NCBI GenBank assembly: GCA_964057225.1
Contig: OZ059896.1
Coordinates: 10,788,001-10,852,000 of the forward strand
DNA: 64,000 nucleotides
Direction: 5' to 3'
From: Auanema rhodensis
Lineage: Eukaryota; Nematoda; Chromadorea; Rhabditida; Rhabditidae
Part shown: piece by piece, positions 40,964 to 54,130 of the stretch
How positions within the stretch are numbered: the stretch's first letter is position 1
Layout: each line of letters begins with the position of its first letter
Notes under the pieces: generated by a model
The model's input: only the letters and a program-made list of their open reading frames with translations
Database searches by the model: none
What the model was told of the DNA's origin: nothing
Made by a program: the position numbers and the translations under genes

Positions 40964-43024
40964 TTAACCTTGCTTGGAAGCAAGTCCGGTTTTATAAAGT
41001 TTCTCAGGTTCGTTCAGAATAACGCGATCAACAAATTCCTTGCCTTGAATGAAGCAATGATCCTAAACAAAGTATTTTAATTATGCAGCTGTTTTTTAAA
41101 TTTACCTGGTTTGATACTTCATATTTCCATCCTCCAAATCTTCCTCTAGAGTAGATGGAATGCTTTTCCAATTCACGGTGAGCTCTAGCTAATTCACTAT
41201 CGCGCTGAAATAGAATCATGTCATTTGAACTTTACTATTATGCTTTTTTATTTTTAAAAATATTTATATTCAACTTACGTTAGTTGTAGGAATAGGATAT
41301 CCATAGGGGAGAGTTGTTGAATAGACAGATACTATAGCTTCTCTTTGAATCATGCTCTTCAACACAAGTCCATCAATCGCTTGTTGGGTAACTTGCTCTT
41401 CGGTATCCTAAAGATTACGGTATCTTTATACATTTCATTTTTTTTATAACATACAGTATCCTCCAAAGGCCGAGCACATTCGCACATGACAGACCAATAC
41501 TTGTCTCCATCTGGAGTTACCTGAAATATTGGGAATGTATAGAATTTAAGTAATTAGAATTACTAACTTAATTAAAAACTAATTTTAATATTATACATTA
41601 TTTTTAATTTTTTAAAATTTATAATTCTAACCTCTCCATATCTACTTAGAATAGTTACACGGAAGAATGGAACATTTTTGTCTGGGAAATATAGCCAAGT
41701 AAACTTTTCAAGGAATTCAGTCATTGGTTTCTTTAATCCAACACCAACAACAAATACCTATAATTAATAAAAATATTTAAAAAGTTATTGAAATTAATAG
41801 GATTTACCTTATTATGCATAACATTAATTTCTGGGCATATTTTAGTTTCTTTAATCAAAATATCAAGTGGAGCTGCATTCAAAAGAACATCATAAGACAT
41901 AGTTTTAACTTCATCAGATCCTTTTTCCAAATAATCAACTGTTTTGTTTTGTGGATTAACTCCAACAACCTGAATTCAGATAGTGAACTGAAGTTTTGTT
42001 CTCATATGAATAACCTTTGTATTAAACTTAAACCATTCAGATGGAAGCTTTTTGACCATAGATCCCCAAACATTTCCTGTTCCTCCATATTTTGGGAATG
42101 TGAAGAAGGAGTTGGGTCCCCATCCAAAATCAGCGTTCTTAAACACATATTCTTTATTAATGACAACCAGTTATTCTTACAGCAAGCTCTTCTTGGTCAA
42201 GAGCGCAAAGCTCTTCAAGCTTAGCTTGTGGTAACTTAGCAACTCGAGTTCCTACCCAATTAGGGGACATCTTAGCTGGTTCGACGGTCCAAACCTTGAA
42301 AAATTTTTGAATTTCAAATATTTATCATCTTTGTTTTGTACCTTCTTAGTGTATGGCTTGAAGAAACTCTTAAGGATAGTTGGTCCAAAATGTTGAAGAA
42401 CCCATTCATCAAAATTTTCAGGGAAACCAGTTGCTTCCTATAGTATAGATTTTGTTTTATATATCGTATAATATTTAAAAAAAATTACGTTTTCATATCT
42501 TTCCTTCAAGTCTTTCAAACATTCATTCTTAATAGCATCAGGGAAAAGAGGAACAGCATATTGAGCTGGATATGGAACAAGATGAATTCCCTTTTCTCCG
42601 TATAAATAGTTCATATCAACCTAAAAATGTTTTTTTTGTGAATTATACTAAAACATAATTTTCAGAAGACTTTCCGAAAAATTTTATTAAATTTCTACTT
42701 ACCATACAGTTACGAGCTAAACTGTTCCATTCTTCAACAGCCCAACGAACTGCTTTCTCATAGTATGGAAAGTTATGATTGAAAGTGATATGTCCTCCCA
42801 TGTCCCATAAGAATCCATTATCATCTTTAACGGTACAAGCTAAACCACCAGCATAAGACTCCTATAATAATTATTGAAATAAAGAAATTTTAATATTTTC
42901 TTACCTGTTCGAAAAGAACAATCTCTACATCTTCAGTGCTAGCATTTTTCTCTTGGATCAACTCATTCAGACGATAAGCTGCTCCAAGTCCTGTCGGAGC
43001 TGCTCCGATACAAACGATTTTCAT
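40964..43024 (-). CDS. glf-1: UDP-galactopyranose mutase
   Basis: Minus-strand gene, about 510 aa. It starts [20 protein letters not shown], a Rossmann FAD-binding fold. Next come [132 protein letters not shown] and [20 protein letters not shown]. These are the eukaryotic UGM blocks, including the substrate and flavin-proximal GGH, RFG-WKYE and NQDH motifs. The enzyme needs reduced FAD and converts UDP-galactopyranose to UDP-galactofuranose, the donor for galactofuranose-containing surface glycans; C. elegans glf-1 mutants have surface and late-embryonic defects. Vertebrates lack it. The gene sits alone, head away from the desaturase gene. Confidence 0.95.
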
Positions 43025-43956
43025 TTCTATAACAGATTAAATGTAACAACAACAAAATGAATGTCAATTTTACAAACATATATCAATATAAATTAGAAAA
43101 ATAACTAATGGTAAATTAAAAATTAAATCTTCTTTCTACGTTTAAAGTAATCTTTGCTGAGAATTTAGGAATAATACATATTGTATTCACAATCCTCTTG
43201 AAAAAGAATACTAAGAAGAACGAGAAGAAAATATTTTAGCGATAAATTTCAAATCATAATGAAAATGACATAATAGAAAGAGATATAGGTGAGAAACTAT
43301 GGAAGCGACCCAGAAAAGCCACTTTCTTTGACCTAAAAAGAATAAATATATGAGAACACTAATCACGGATCTGAAAACTGATAAAATACCTCTGTTTTAA
43401 ATTAAATTTTTATTTTATTTTAAACATAATTAATATTTAAAGTTATATTAACAATTTAAACTGAAGAAACTACAAAGTTTTAAAACATTTAGATATTTAA
43501 ACAGAAAAAAAGTTTTATTCGTTCTGTACATACTTCAGATTAATAGAGAGAAGTGATAAGATTGGATATCAAATTTTCTGAAAAGATATTTGTATCCAGG
43601 TCAAAGAAAGGAAGAAGGTAGATAAATGATTAAGATGATACCTATCATATTAAATTTCAAAGATACAAATATGTACATATACATATTTATAAATTTATAA
43701 AGATATATATTAATATAATATTTTAATATTTGTATCTGTATATGGGTAGATGATCAGAATGTCAGAATAATGGTGAATATTCTCAATTTATAGAAACTAT
43801 AATTTACTTAATTTTCTCTAAGAAACAGATCTCTGATATGACCTGATTGATGAAGAAGAAACAAGTAAATTTGTTTTCGTAGCTTGTCTCGAATTCCCTT
43901 CGTCATCGTCTTCGTCATCTTCTTCTTCTCCTTATCTTCTTCTTCTTCTTCTTCTT

Positions 43957-44018
<62 letters not shown>

Positions 44019-44382
44019 AAATAATTTAATAAATGATTAGAATAATTATATTTTCTTCTTATTTGTCATTCAACTAAATAATCAGTATATCCTTGTTTTT
44101 ATATATTGTAATAATTATTTCATTATAAACACTATGTACTACTAAATTGTTTTATTTGAAATATAACATAAAAAAAAAGAATTTTATCAAATATAAAATG
44201 AGGACAAGCATATAATAGTCTATGACATAAGCTTTTTGTTTGAAAAAAAGTGATAAAGAAATGTCAAATATGAACATTTCACCCGAAGTTGTGATGATAC
44301 TAGATACAATAAATTGTATTTTAGCAAACAATATTAAAATTCCAACCAGCTGAGTACTGTTGTAAAGAGAAATTAATAAAGC
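43025..44382. other. intergenic, glf-1 promoter side and desaturase 3' side
   Basis: AT-rich non-coding DNA with a (TTC)n/(TTA)n microsatellite near its middle and no gene that I can support. Confidence 0.6.
43935..44016. repeat. (TTC)n followed by (TTA)n compound microsatellite
   Basis: TTC/CTT repeats run to about 43985 and change without a gap to about ten TTA/ATT repeats. An imperfect CGTCATCGTCTT-type prelude precedes it. Confidence 0.9.
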
Positions 44383-45979
44383 TTAAAGGCTTGTGCGAAG
44401 TTTTGGATCTCCGTGAGTTTCACATTGTCTAGCAATGTTTTCTTCAGCAACAGACTTCAAATCAGAAGCCAAACCAAAGAAGTAGCAAGTATCAATGAAG
44501 ACTCTTGTCCAGTTAAACTTCAAAGAGTACTCAGAGGTGCGATAATCTTGAGGGAATGTATGATGATAGTTGTGTCCACCTTCTCCGATTGCTGTGACGG
44601 TAGTCCAGAGAGATTCAACTGGGCTGATCTTGGAATCATATGGCTTGTATCCAAATCTGAAAGAAAAAACCTTGTACAAGCTTATTCTTTAAAAATTAAA
44701 TTTTCATTGATTCAAAACGGAAATAATCACTTTGTTATCTTTTTCTCATGAATTTTGATAAGAAAGAACACTTGGAATTTTTCTTGTTCAAATGAAAGAG
44801 AAAGATCATAGATAAAAGAGAAATTTGATAAAAGAGCATGTGGTGATCTGAATCATGACGAATACTTATCCTATAGATAACATGTCATAGTCGAGAAATT
44901 AGAAAAAAGTCAAAAACTAATTAATATTTCAAAATTAAACGAGATTTGCAAAACTTTTCAACTATCTATTAATATTTTTGTATGAAATAGAAAGAAATCA
45001 ACTTACGCATGAGCTGCACTGTTGATGAACCAGGTAGCATGGAGAAGGAGGCAATAACGTGCCAATCCAGCGGTATAGAAAGCTACAAAAGCACTTTCAC
45101 CCCAGAACCTTAAATTCAAGTTATGATTATGATGGTTTATGCTATATGTCACATACTTGACTGGAATAGCAGTTGGCAAGAGGAAACAGAAAATAAGAAC
45201 AAGTTCCTTGTAATATCTAAAGCAAGAAATGAAAACTGAACATTTGAATGTAAAGAAATTCTTACTTTCTTTGGAAAGCCAATACAGGGTCAGCGTGAAG
45301 ATCAGATAAGTCCAACTTAGCTCCTTGTTCCTTGATTTGAGGATGTTTACGAACTAAAAGCCAACCCATGTGAGCAAAAAAGAATCCTCTAGTAGTATTA
45401 TGAGGATCAGCATGAGTATCAGTCCATTTATGATGACAACGATGATCTCTAGCCCATTCAATAACATCATTCTATACATGATATATATTATTATAGTTTT
45501 AACTATAAAAATAGTATTTACCTGAAGAGCGGAACTGTTCATAATCATGAGAAGAATACGGACTGGCAATGAAGCCTTGTATGAGCGATGAGACCAAAGA
45601 CGATGAGCTCCAGCGGTAATTCCAAGGCCACCAAATATATGAAGGAAGAACACTGAATGTTATATATTATTAAGTAAACTATTTCATTGTTGACTTACTG
45701 AATGCAAGAGTTTGCCATTTGGCAACAGTGAACATTTGATAAAAACCAAGTAAAGCTCCAAGATGAAGAGCAACAAAAAGCAAAACGTTTCTCCATACTA
45801 TAACTGATTCGAACTTAATCTAAAAAAAATTGAAAATATCTTTATCATTTCAACAGGAAACTCACTTTTTTGGCTTCTTCTTGAAGTTTAGCCATTTCTT
45901 CTAAATCAGCAGCCAAGAATTGCTCGGCTATTGGCTTGTCAGCCTTGACAGCCATTTTACGAGAGGTAACTACAGTCAT
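44383..45979 (-). CDS. Stearoyl-CoA (delta-9) fatty acid desaturase, FAT-5/6/7 type
   Basis: Spliced minus-strand gene, about 340 aa, the usual length. It starts MTVVTSRKMAVKADKPIAEQ. The three histidine clusters are HRLWSH (in GLGITAGAHRLWSHRSYKAS), DHRCHHK (split from its exon in NDVIEWARDHRCHHKWTDTD) and HNYHH (in GEGGHNYHHTFPQDYRTSEY), with NSAAHAFGYKPYDS before the third. Four hydrophobic membrane segments include VWRNVLLFVALHLGALLG and ELVLIFCFLLPTAIPV. The enzyme inserts the delta-9 double bond into palmitoyl- or stearoyl-CoA at the ER with cytochrome b5. Which C. elegans paralogue is closest cannot be told here. A TTTTCAG acceptor 17 bp before the ATG suggests trans-splicing or a non-coding 5' exon. 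Confidence 0.95.
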
Positions 45980-47687
45980 AATGTAGATTCAAGTTCTGAA
46001 AACAAGAAACAGTTAATAGCAATCACTTATTTTCAAAGAACATTCGAGAAAACATGTAAACTAGAATAAAAGTAAGCAAGCACCAGTGAATGGGAGTGTG
46101 AGATATTAAAATGATCAAGCAATACGAAGATAAAACAATGTTCGATGGAGAAATTGTAGGAAATGCTCATCTTCTGTGATCGCGAGGTTTTTAGCTTTAA
46201 GTGGCAACTTCTAACAGAATCCTTCAAAGGGCAGAGGAGGCGGAGCATACATTATTCGGCTATGGCGTGATGGCACCACCCGACCAACGAGACGAATCAG
46301 ATAGAGTACAGGGTGTAGCCCATAAGATTAGAGAGTACAAGCAGTAATAGAGAAAAAAAGAAAAAAAGGATTTCAAAAGAGCAGAAATAGAAAATGAAAA
46401 GAATGAGGGAGAAGAGAAGGAATTTAATAAGAGCAGAGAAATAGTGGATAGGAACTGCAAAAAACGATGAGAGAAATGAATAAGTATGATGAAGCAGAAA
46501 GAGTTATGTTTGTATCAGATGTTTGCGTTGATCAAACGAATGATTTGCTCTGATCATCTGGGGTGAGGTTGCAGAATTCAACCTAAATCAAAACATTTTT
46601 ATTTAGTATTGATATCTAAAAATTTTAATGTTATAACAAAATTAGTTGTCAATACAGTTTTATAATCGAGTTTTCTTTGTTGTAACATGTTTTTTTTCTA
46701 AAAACTATAAATGATTTAAGCTCTTAGACTCTTCAATTGAACAAGAAATTAAAACATAATTGAAAGAATGAAACCTTAATATGACCTACGTGTTCATGAG
46801 ATCATGAGACTAAAAACATGCCATCTACTGATATAGTTGAACTTTCAACTATGATGATGATGCTGATCATCATTATTAGAATATAAAATTATTATTTTTA
46901 TAAATATTTTGTCTTTTTTTACAAGAAAAAATAAAAAAAAACATAATATATGAAAAGGATATAATATTTGTGAAAGAATGAATTTGCAACGAATGCAGAT
47001 TCCTTATATACTCCATATTTTCTATCATTAGTTATCGAGTCAAAAGCATTAATAGGAGGAGTCAAGAAAATCTTGGTTACGATGTGTAGCTAGGCCACGT
47101 TATTTTGCTCGAACTGGACATACTTTTACTTTATACTTTGTACTCAAATATAGTATATGATGATGTTTTTCTTTGAAATGTCCCTGTTTTAGTGAAGTTA
47201 GTACAATAGAAGTGAAAAAGATGACTCATATACATCTTATTCCATTAAAGTTTTCTACCCCAACTCTTCATGTTGGAAATGACGTTATAGTAATTTTAAT
47301 GATTTTCTCATTGAACGTACACATTGTTCCTCTATTTGTGAACTGAGTTTATAGTGAAATAGAGTTTATCGAATGTTGTTAACCAAACATTTAGTAAGTA
47401 TATTGCTCAAAGAATAATCTCAATTTTTCTAGAATAGTCTGCAAAATAAAAAAAAATATGAGAAAGCATTTTTAATCTGAAAACATTGTGTAGCGGACAA
47501 TGCTGATAATGTCAAAGTGCGAGGTAAATGCTATACTGTCAAAACTGTGTTTACGTGTAATCATACAGTAATCCCAAGAAATATAGTTAAAAAAATATTT
47601 TTATTTTAATTATTATAAAAATAAAAATAAATTACTTATATACATAATAATTATATAAATGAATTAATTTCAAATTCAAATTTATAA
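45980..47687. other. intergenic, desaturase promoter and 3' flank of the coiled-coil gene
   Basis: About 1.7 kb. A purine-rich stretch (GAGAA/AAAGA, 46330-46460) and a GC-richer patch (46190-46330) lie in the desaturase promoter side; the rest is AT-rich. Short frames here have no protein-like composition. Confidence 0.55.
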
Positions 47688-50600
47688 TTATCTTTTCATA
47701 TGTCGAATTTTCTCTAACCATGACTTCTTTTCTGTTTTTTCCGGCTTCGTATGTACGGAGGCTATTTCGATCGGAGTACAAACAGCATAGGTGTTAGGTT
47801 CTTTTGCATCATTCAAATCTAATGTTCGTGTTCTTTCAATTATTTTTACTGTTTCTTGATTACGTTGACTATTCTCTAAAGTTCTCTAAAATTAAAATAA
47901 TTTAATATAATGAAAACATTTCTTTTACTTACCGCTTTCATTTGAGTTGTTGAAATGGATGGAGGACGTATTCGACTACCTTGGACAGGTTGAGACCTCT
48001 GTAAGCGTACACTTGGTTTGCTTTCTGACAACCGTTTCTCTTCTCGTTGTGAAAACTATAATATCGGCTAAATTTAGTATAAATTATGATTTACCAATAC
48101 TTTTCTATCTTCACGCTCTTTTACTAATTCATCTCGTAAACGTAGGACATCTTCTCGACGCTCCATTAGATTGCGTTCTTCATAACGACTTTCAGAACTA
48201 AATCCTCGTTCTAGTTTTCTACTTCGAATGGGCTGATCATTCAGTGAATCATGCACTTTAATAAATATTTTCTTATTTCCGGACTAATATCGAATGTATA
48301 TGCTTACATCTACTGGAGCATCGTTTTTCCGATGCAAAAACTCGACGAGCGCTTACAGGAGTTGAGTTCGGACTACGTACAGTATGCACATCTTGAAGTG
48401 AGCTGACCACCGATCGTAGATCACGTCCCCTGAAGGTTTAACTCGTGAAGATTAAAATTGCTTATATGTCACGTACTGAATATTATCATTATTGATATCT
48501 CGTTCTCGAACATATTTAATACTTCGACGATTTTCTTCAAAACGTGGCCATTTAACACCATCCTCTATTTCCACCAGACTAATTAGAAAAAATTTGTATA
48601 AGTAGTTAATCACAATTAATATGAAAACCTGATTGGGCGTCTGTCCGGACGATTGTTATAACTATTTTGATCATAAATGGGTGATAATTGCTTATTTCGT
48701 TGACGTCCTCCTGACATTTCTTTCATCATTAGTTCAATACGTGATGCTGGTAAAGCATAATTAGTTTGAGGATGTTTTTCTTGAGAAATTTGAGCTAAAA
48801 AGTTTGTTTTCCATTTACATATTAGGGTTTCATATTACAAACCTCGATTATTTGATCCAAATAATGATAAAAATTCATCTTCAATTGATTTATCTAAAAC
48901 ATCATCAACATTTTTTCTTTGAGCACGCCTCATATTTTCCACTCGAGATCCTTGTAATTTAAATGGAAGATAAAAATTAAATTCATTTCTAATCTGAATA
49001 AAGAATGAATTATTAATTATATTAATCATTAAGCTCAACTAATCGATCAGTATATGGTTCACCATGATATGATGCAGGACGCTTTCTTTTTCTTTTTTTA
49101 GTTTTCCAACCTATTCTTAACCTCTCAATCTGTAATATTTAATAAATATTAATGAATATAGTTTAATATAATAGTTTTACTAAATAATAATAATAATAAT
49201 AAAATTAATTAATATAGTTTTATTTCTACCTGTCCATGTGTAATCAGTAATGAAGTTTGTGTAGCTATTAATTCCATTTCAGCTTTATTAACTTCAGATG
49301 ATTTTTCAAGTACAGTCCATCTATATATAATAATAGTTAATTAAATATATTTTAAGTATTAAAATACCGTAATTCATTCAATTTTCGAACAATCCCACTT
49401 GTAAATGAATATAATGCTTCATATGATGGTAATGAATCTATTTTTCGACGTATACTAGTATCCATTGATCCGCATTCTAAATTCAAATATTATTAATTTT
49501 AGTTTTCAAAAATACAAAAAAACCTTTAAAACGTTCTTTAAGAAGAGCAAAATTTTCTTTTTGAATTTTATCCAATTGCTCTAAACATGTCTGATGTACA
49601 ACTCTTTCTTGTGCTGATTTATTTAAAATCTAAATAAAATATTTTTAAAATTATACAAATTATATATTTATATTTAATTTAAATATTTTTTTTATAAATA
49701 TCTTCTCAAGATCTATTGGTTAATGGTCAGTGAACCTATATCTATACATATAATGTATTAGTGAAAATGATTTTGATCAAAGGGCGAAGGTTCAACAACA
49801 ATTCGTAGCTGAACTATCAGACCATATGAAAGTACGTCAGCCATGTGTTTCTCTTCATTTAACATTCTATTTTCTCTGTCTTGGTCACCTGATAAAAGGT
49901 ATTCGGACAGTACGTCAGTATGTATGTACATCATATCTTGCAACAAGCATTTCTCTTTTGGAACTTTTATGTTTGGCATTATATTTAGTTATTCTTTTCT
50001 TTTTTTTTTCAAAATTTTAAATATTATAAATAAGTAAATAAGTAAATAAATAGATAAATACATACATACATACATATATACTATATATTTATATATTATA
50101 TATGTTTTAAGATTTACTTATCAAATTGATTTTAACACAAAAAAAAAACCTTTTGATGTTGATTAGCTGATTCAATTCTAGCTGCTTGCATACGACTATC
50201 TACTTTTCTCAAATTATCATCAATCTAAATAAATAAATAATATAATTAAATAAAAATAAATAATTTACCTTATCTAGAAATATCATAGAATTTTTAGTTA
50301 ATCGTTCATCTATTGTTAATTTATCTAATGCTTCATTATAAGTACATCGTTTAACAAGATGATCAGTCTTAAATTATATTATATAATTAATATTTATTAT
50401 AACTCAATTTTCTTTCTTATTTATATTCATATTTGTACTTATTTTCAATCATTTTCAATCACTGGTATCACTACTATACGTTTTTTTTGTTCTTAAACAA
50501 ATTTTTTCAAACTTCTTTACGAACACTTGTAGTAACATAATTCACAAAAATTACACTCGAAATACTTCTATTTTAAAAAAAATTTTTTCTCTCATTTACT

Positions 50601-52497
50601 GGATAACGTTTCATTTCACAATCCTATCTACACTTGAACTTCAATCTCTCATTACATTCAAAGAGAATCACTCTTACCTGTTGCTCTAAGCGATTTAGAT
50701 GTACTTGAAGCTTGCTGTTCTGCGAACTTTTTTCTCTTAACTGTTCAACTAATCGCTGGTTCCTGGTCTAAATTTGAAATAGATTATTATTTTTCTTATT
50801 ATTTATATCATCATTGGAATAAATAATGTAAATTGTTTTTTTATAAATTATAAAAATAACCTTTAATTCTTCAATTTCAGCAGCAAGTCCATCTTTTTCA
50901 TGACGTAATCGCTCTTCACGATCAACTCGTAACATTGCTTCTATAATTCAATATATATATGAAAATTATAAATTATTGAGTATTCTTCATGTTATACTTA
51001 TTGTTAATAAAATTTTCTTATGAATTTCTATACATACCGTTACTAGAATATGGATTATTTACACTTAAAAAGGAACTTGTTTGTCTTGCCCTCATATTAT
51101 CAGAATCTTCACTATCATCTCGAACATAGTAAGATGCTGGTCTGATAGACTAAAATAATTTTTAAATAAAACAATAAAATAATAATATAAGTTACTTTAT
51201 GATGTTGACGAGGTCGATGACTTTCTAAATTAAAAATAAATAACAGTATATATTATATATTAATAATAATAATATAATTTACCTGTTAAATCATTTTGTG
51301 ATACACGACGTTTTCTTTTTTTTAATGCTGGTTTTACAGGAGGTAAATGAGTAACTGATTGTTTTCCTCTTAATCCAAACATTTCTAAGAATGATAATCT
51401 ACTTGAAGCTGAAAATAATATTTTTTTCCAAATAAAACTAATTTATATTTAGAACATACTCATGCCTTCACTTGGATCTCTACTAGATGATGCTGAAGAT
51501 GGTGATGTACATTCACTAAGCGACATTTCACAACGACGTTGTGAATTTCGTCCTCGATGTTGTTGATCATAAGATGAATGATCATCCTTAAACAGTTTTT
51601 TTTCAATTTAAAGCTATAATTTTTAAATTATATGTATATAGTCTATATTATAATATTTATTTATTTTTATAAAAAAAATATACTAATACTCTTACCGAAA
51701 ATAAATTTTCATCTAAATCGCTATCACTCAATTCTGGTTGAACTAATGGTGGACCACGCGTTCTTGAATCTAATGACAAGTCAGTTGAGATGGATGATGC
51801 AGTCAAGCAATCCTGTTGTTACTATTTTGCACAAATATTGTTGTTGAAGAGTTTACCTTTCTAGGGGGTGTGCACATACGTTCTCTTGCTCCTAATCGAA
51901 CTTCGCTATTAGCTGGATGTTTTCGAAGTTTAGGAAGAAAATTAGTTCGATTATCAAATATAGCCGACATTCGTTGAACCATATTCTAAAACAAGAATGT
52001 TGTAATAGTTTGTTGTGAATATTCTTTTATATTTTTATTTGAAATTACTTACTTTTGTCCTGCTTGGACCAGGTGCAAGACGTGTTTTAAGCTGACGATT
52101 TTCATTCCTCAATGAACCAATTTCATCTACTAAACTGCATAATACGCCTTAAATTAAAAATTTACATATATACATGTTTTATAAAATAATAATAAAATAT
52201 ATTAATGTAGAAATCTAACTAAGTATAGGAGCTGGATCTTGTGGAATATCTTCTTCTTGTTCATTTTGTTGAATAGATTGTCGCATATCCTCCAGTTCAC
52301 GCATAAATTCTTCTTCTTCCGATTCATATCTAAAATAATATAAATTATTATATAAAAATAACATGTATATTTGCTATAAATCATAGAAAAATTTGTATTT
52401 ATTGTTATTTTATAAAAAAAAATAAATTATATTAAACTACAAACCTTCCAATAATATCTCGTACAGAATACGCACCAGTTACTGGTGATGAGGACAT
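47688..52497 (-). CDS. long coiled-coil protein, unrecognised
   Basis: Minus-strand gene of about 20 exons, probably 850-950 aa, starting MSSSPVTGAYSVRDIIG, then YESEEEEFMRELEDMRQSI. Coiled-coil segments include LVDEIGSLRNENRQLKTRLA, EAMLRVDREERLRHEKDGLA, AEIEELK, TRNQRLVEQLREKSSQN and ERVVHQTCLEQLDKIQKENF. Ser-rich, basic linkers lie between them (SSRLSFLEMFGLRG, PALKKRKRRV). Other blocks are SGIVRKLNELRWTVLEKSSE, GQIERLRIGWKTKKRKRKRP, RVENMRRAQRKNVDDVLDKS, IEDEFLSLFGSNNRG and the C-terminus KKSWLEKIRHMKR. There is no transmembrane or catalytic motif. The layout is that of a cytoskeletal, centrosomal or junctional scaffold, but I cannot assign a family. Two introns (about 49640-50140 and 50370-50680) are far longer than the window average and hold only AT-rich and (ATAC)n sequence. 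Confidence 0.8.
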
Positions 52498-53175
52498 GAT
52501 AGTATAAGTTAACTGATGGAATATCTTTATTTTTACTATGTTATATATTCATCTTAAACTTCTCTATCTTTCTTCATCTATAACTATGGTGTTATCGTTT
52601 TAGCCTATTGGTTGTATTGCAAATGAGCAACTGTCTATATAATTCTCTATATTTCCTTCTACTGACTTTCTAAGACAATCTCTCTTTCTTTAATGATCAT
52701 TTCACATATATCTTTTTTTCTTTATATCTCTTATAGTTTATTCTATATTTACTATGCTATTTCATTAACCATCTTTTTCTTATTTTGCTTCATCGTTGAC
52801 CCAGAGACCAATATGCAGTGCAATAGCATCAAAACATAAAAGATTTGGTGACAAGTGTAATAAATAAGTTGAAACCATCTCATCTTATCCTTATACTTCT
52901 CTTATCTCTCGTTTATTCACTATATATTAACTATATCTCTAGAAGCTTTCTATCCAATCTGTGTGATACGTAGCACTAATCGGAATTAAATCTCAAAATT
53001 GACATATTCTTTTTCAAATTTGTCGTTTTCAAAAGATGGAATAACAAATTATTCTTTGAAATGAGAACTTTTCATAATACAAATGAAACCAAAACAATTT
53101 GTTATAAATATTAATAATAAAATAATGAAAATAAGAAAATGAATGATTTTTTAATTTTCAATAATTTGCACTTAT

Positions 53176-53427
53176 TTATAAAAATATATCGTTTAGCACG
53201 TTATCCCTTATTATTCTTTTCTCTTTTTTGTATAAATATCTACTTTCTTGTTCAGTCATGCTTGTCAGTGAGCAGCAGAAGAACCTAGAATCTGACATTA
53301 CTTGACGTAAAACAGAAAGCTTTTCCGGTTCCGGAAATGCACTGCTCTCGCATGGATGCGCAAGATATTCTTCGGCAAAAGACTTCATGAAATGGACCGT
53401 AAAATACGAATAACCTTCTCTCATCAT
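53176..53427 (-). CDS. possible small protein (83 aa), unrecognised
   Basis: Minus-strand frame MMREGYSYFTVHFMKSFAEE, YLAHPCESSAFPEPEKLSVL, RQVMSDSRFFCCSLTSMTEQ, ESRYLYKKEKRIIRDNVLND and stop. GC content rises sharply against the surrounding AT-rich DNA, and the composition is protein-like with four cysteines. A possible acceptor (CTTTTCAAG) precedes it, so it may be a terminal exon. The antisense frame is also open, which weakens the case. No family recognised. Confidence 0.3.
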   Translation of the reverse strand: MMREGYSYFTVHFMKSFAEEYLAHPCESSAFPEPEKLSVLRQVMSDSRFFCCSLTSMTEQESRYLYKKEKRIIRDNVLNDIFL

Positions 53428-54088
53428 TCCATAAATGAAGTAATTCTTGAAAAGGTAAAACAAAAAATGGGATGGATGATGATTGTCAAAGGAAAAGGAA
53501 GAGAAAACTGGAAGAGAAAATACATATATGGAAGATATGTCAGAAGAGAGTGCGAACAATGGGATTATGTATACGAGAAGAAGCACCGAAACTTCACACT
53601 TTTCAGCTTCATTTCAAATTATCTTGTCCAGTTCAGCCTCATATTTTCTATTTTAAATTCTAAAAAGTTTTTTTTTTTAAATTCCTCTTTCTTATACAAT
53701 TTAAATGATTTTGTTATGATTTCTAACAAATAGATATATATTATTATAAATATGTATGTATGTAAGTATCATCTGATTGAATAACTTTCTTTTCATACAA
53801 AGTTTTATAAAAAGATATTTGAACACATAATGAACTTTTAAAACATTATTCTTGCCAATCAAACTATTTTTACCATGAAATAATAGAAAATGCCAGTTAT
53901 CGATCATTAAGATTCAGAAGCCGGATACATGAAGTATAATAACAATCTGAAAAAATATTATATACTATATATATATAGATATGTATATATATATATATAC
54001 ATATATTCTTTAAATACTCTTAGATTTTACTAGTATATGCACTTGATTGTTTTCTCCACATGTGTCATTCTAAAAATCGTATTATAAC

Positions 54089-54130
<42 letters not shown>

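Noticed and set aside
46033-46460. Minus-strand frames in the desaturase promoter region
   Set aside because: Composition follows a purine-rich tract; no splice or homology support.
49826-50037. Plus-strand short frames with hydrophobic ends at 49.8-50.0 kb
   Set aside because: They lie in a long AT-rich intron of the coiled-coil gene and have no conserved features.
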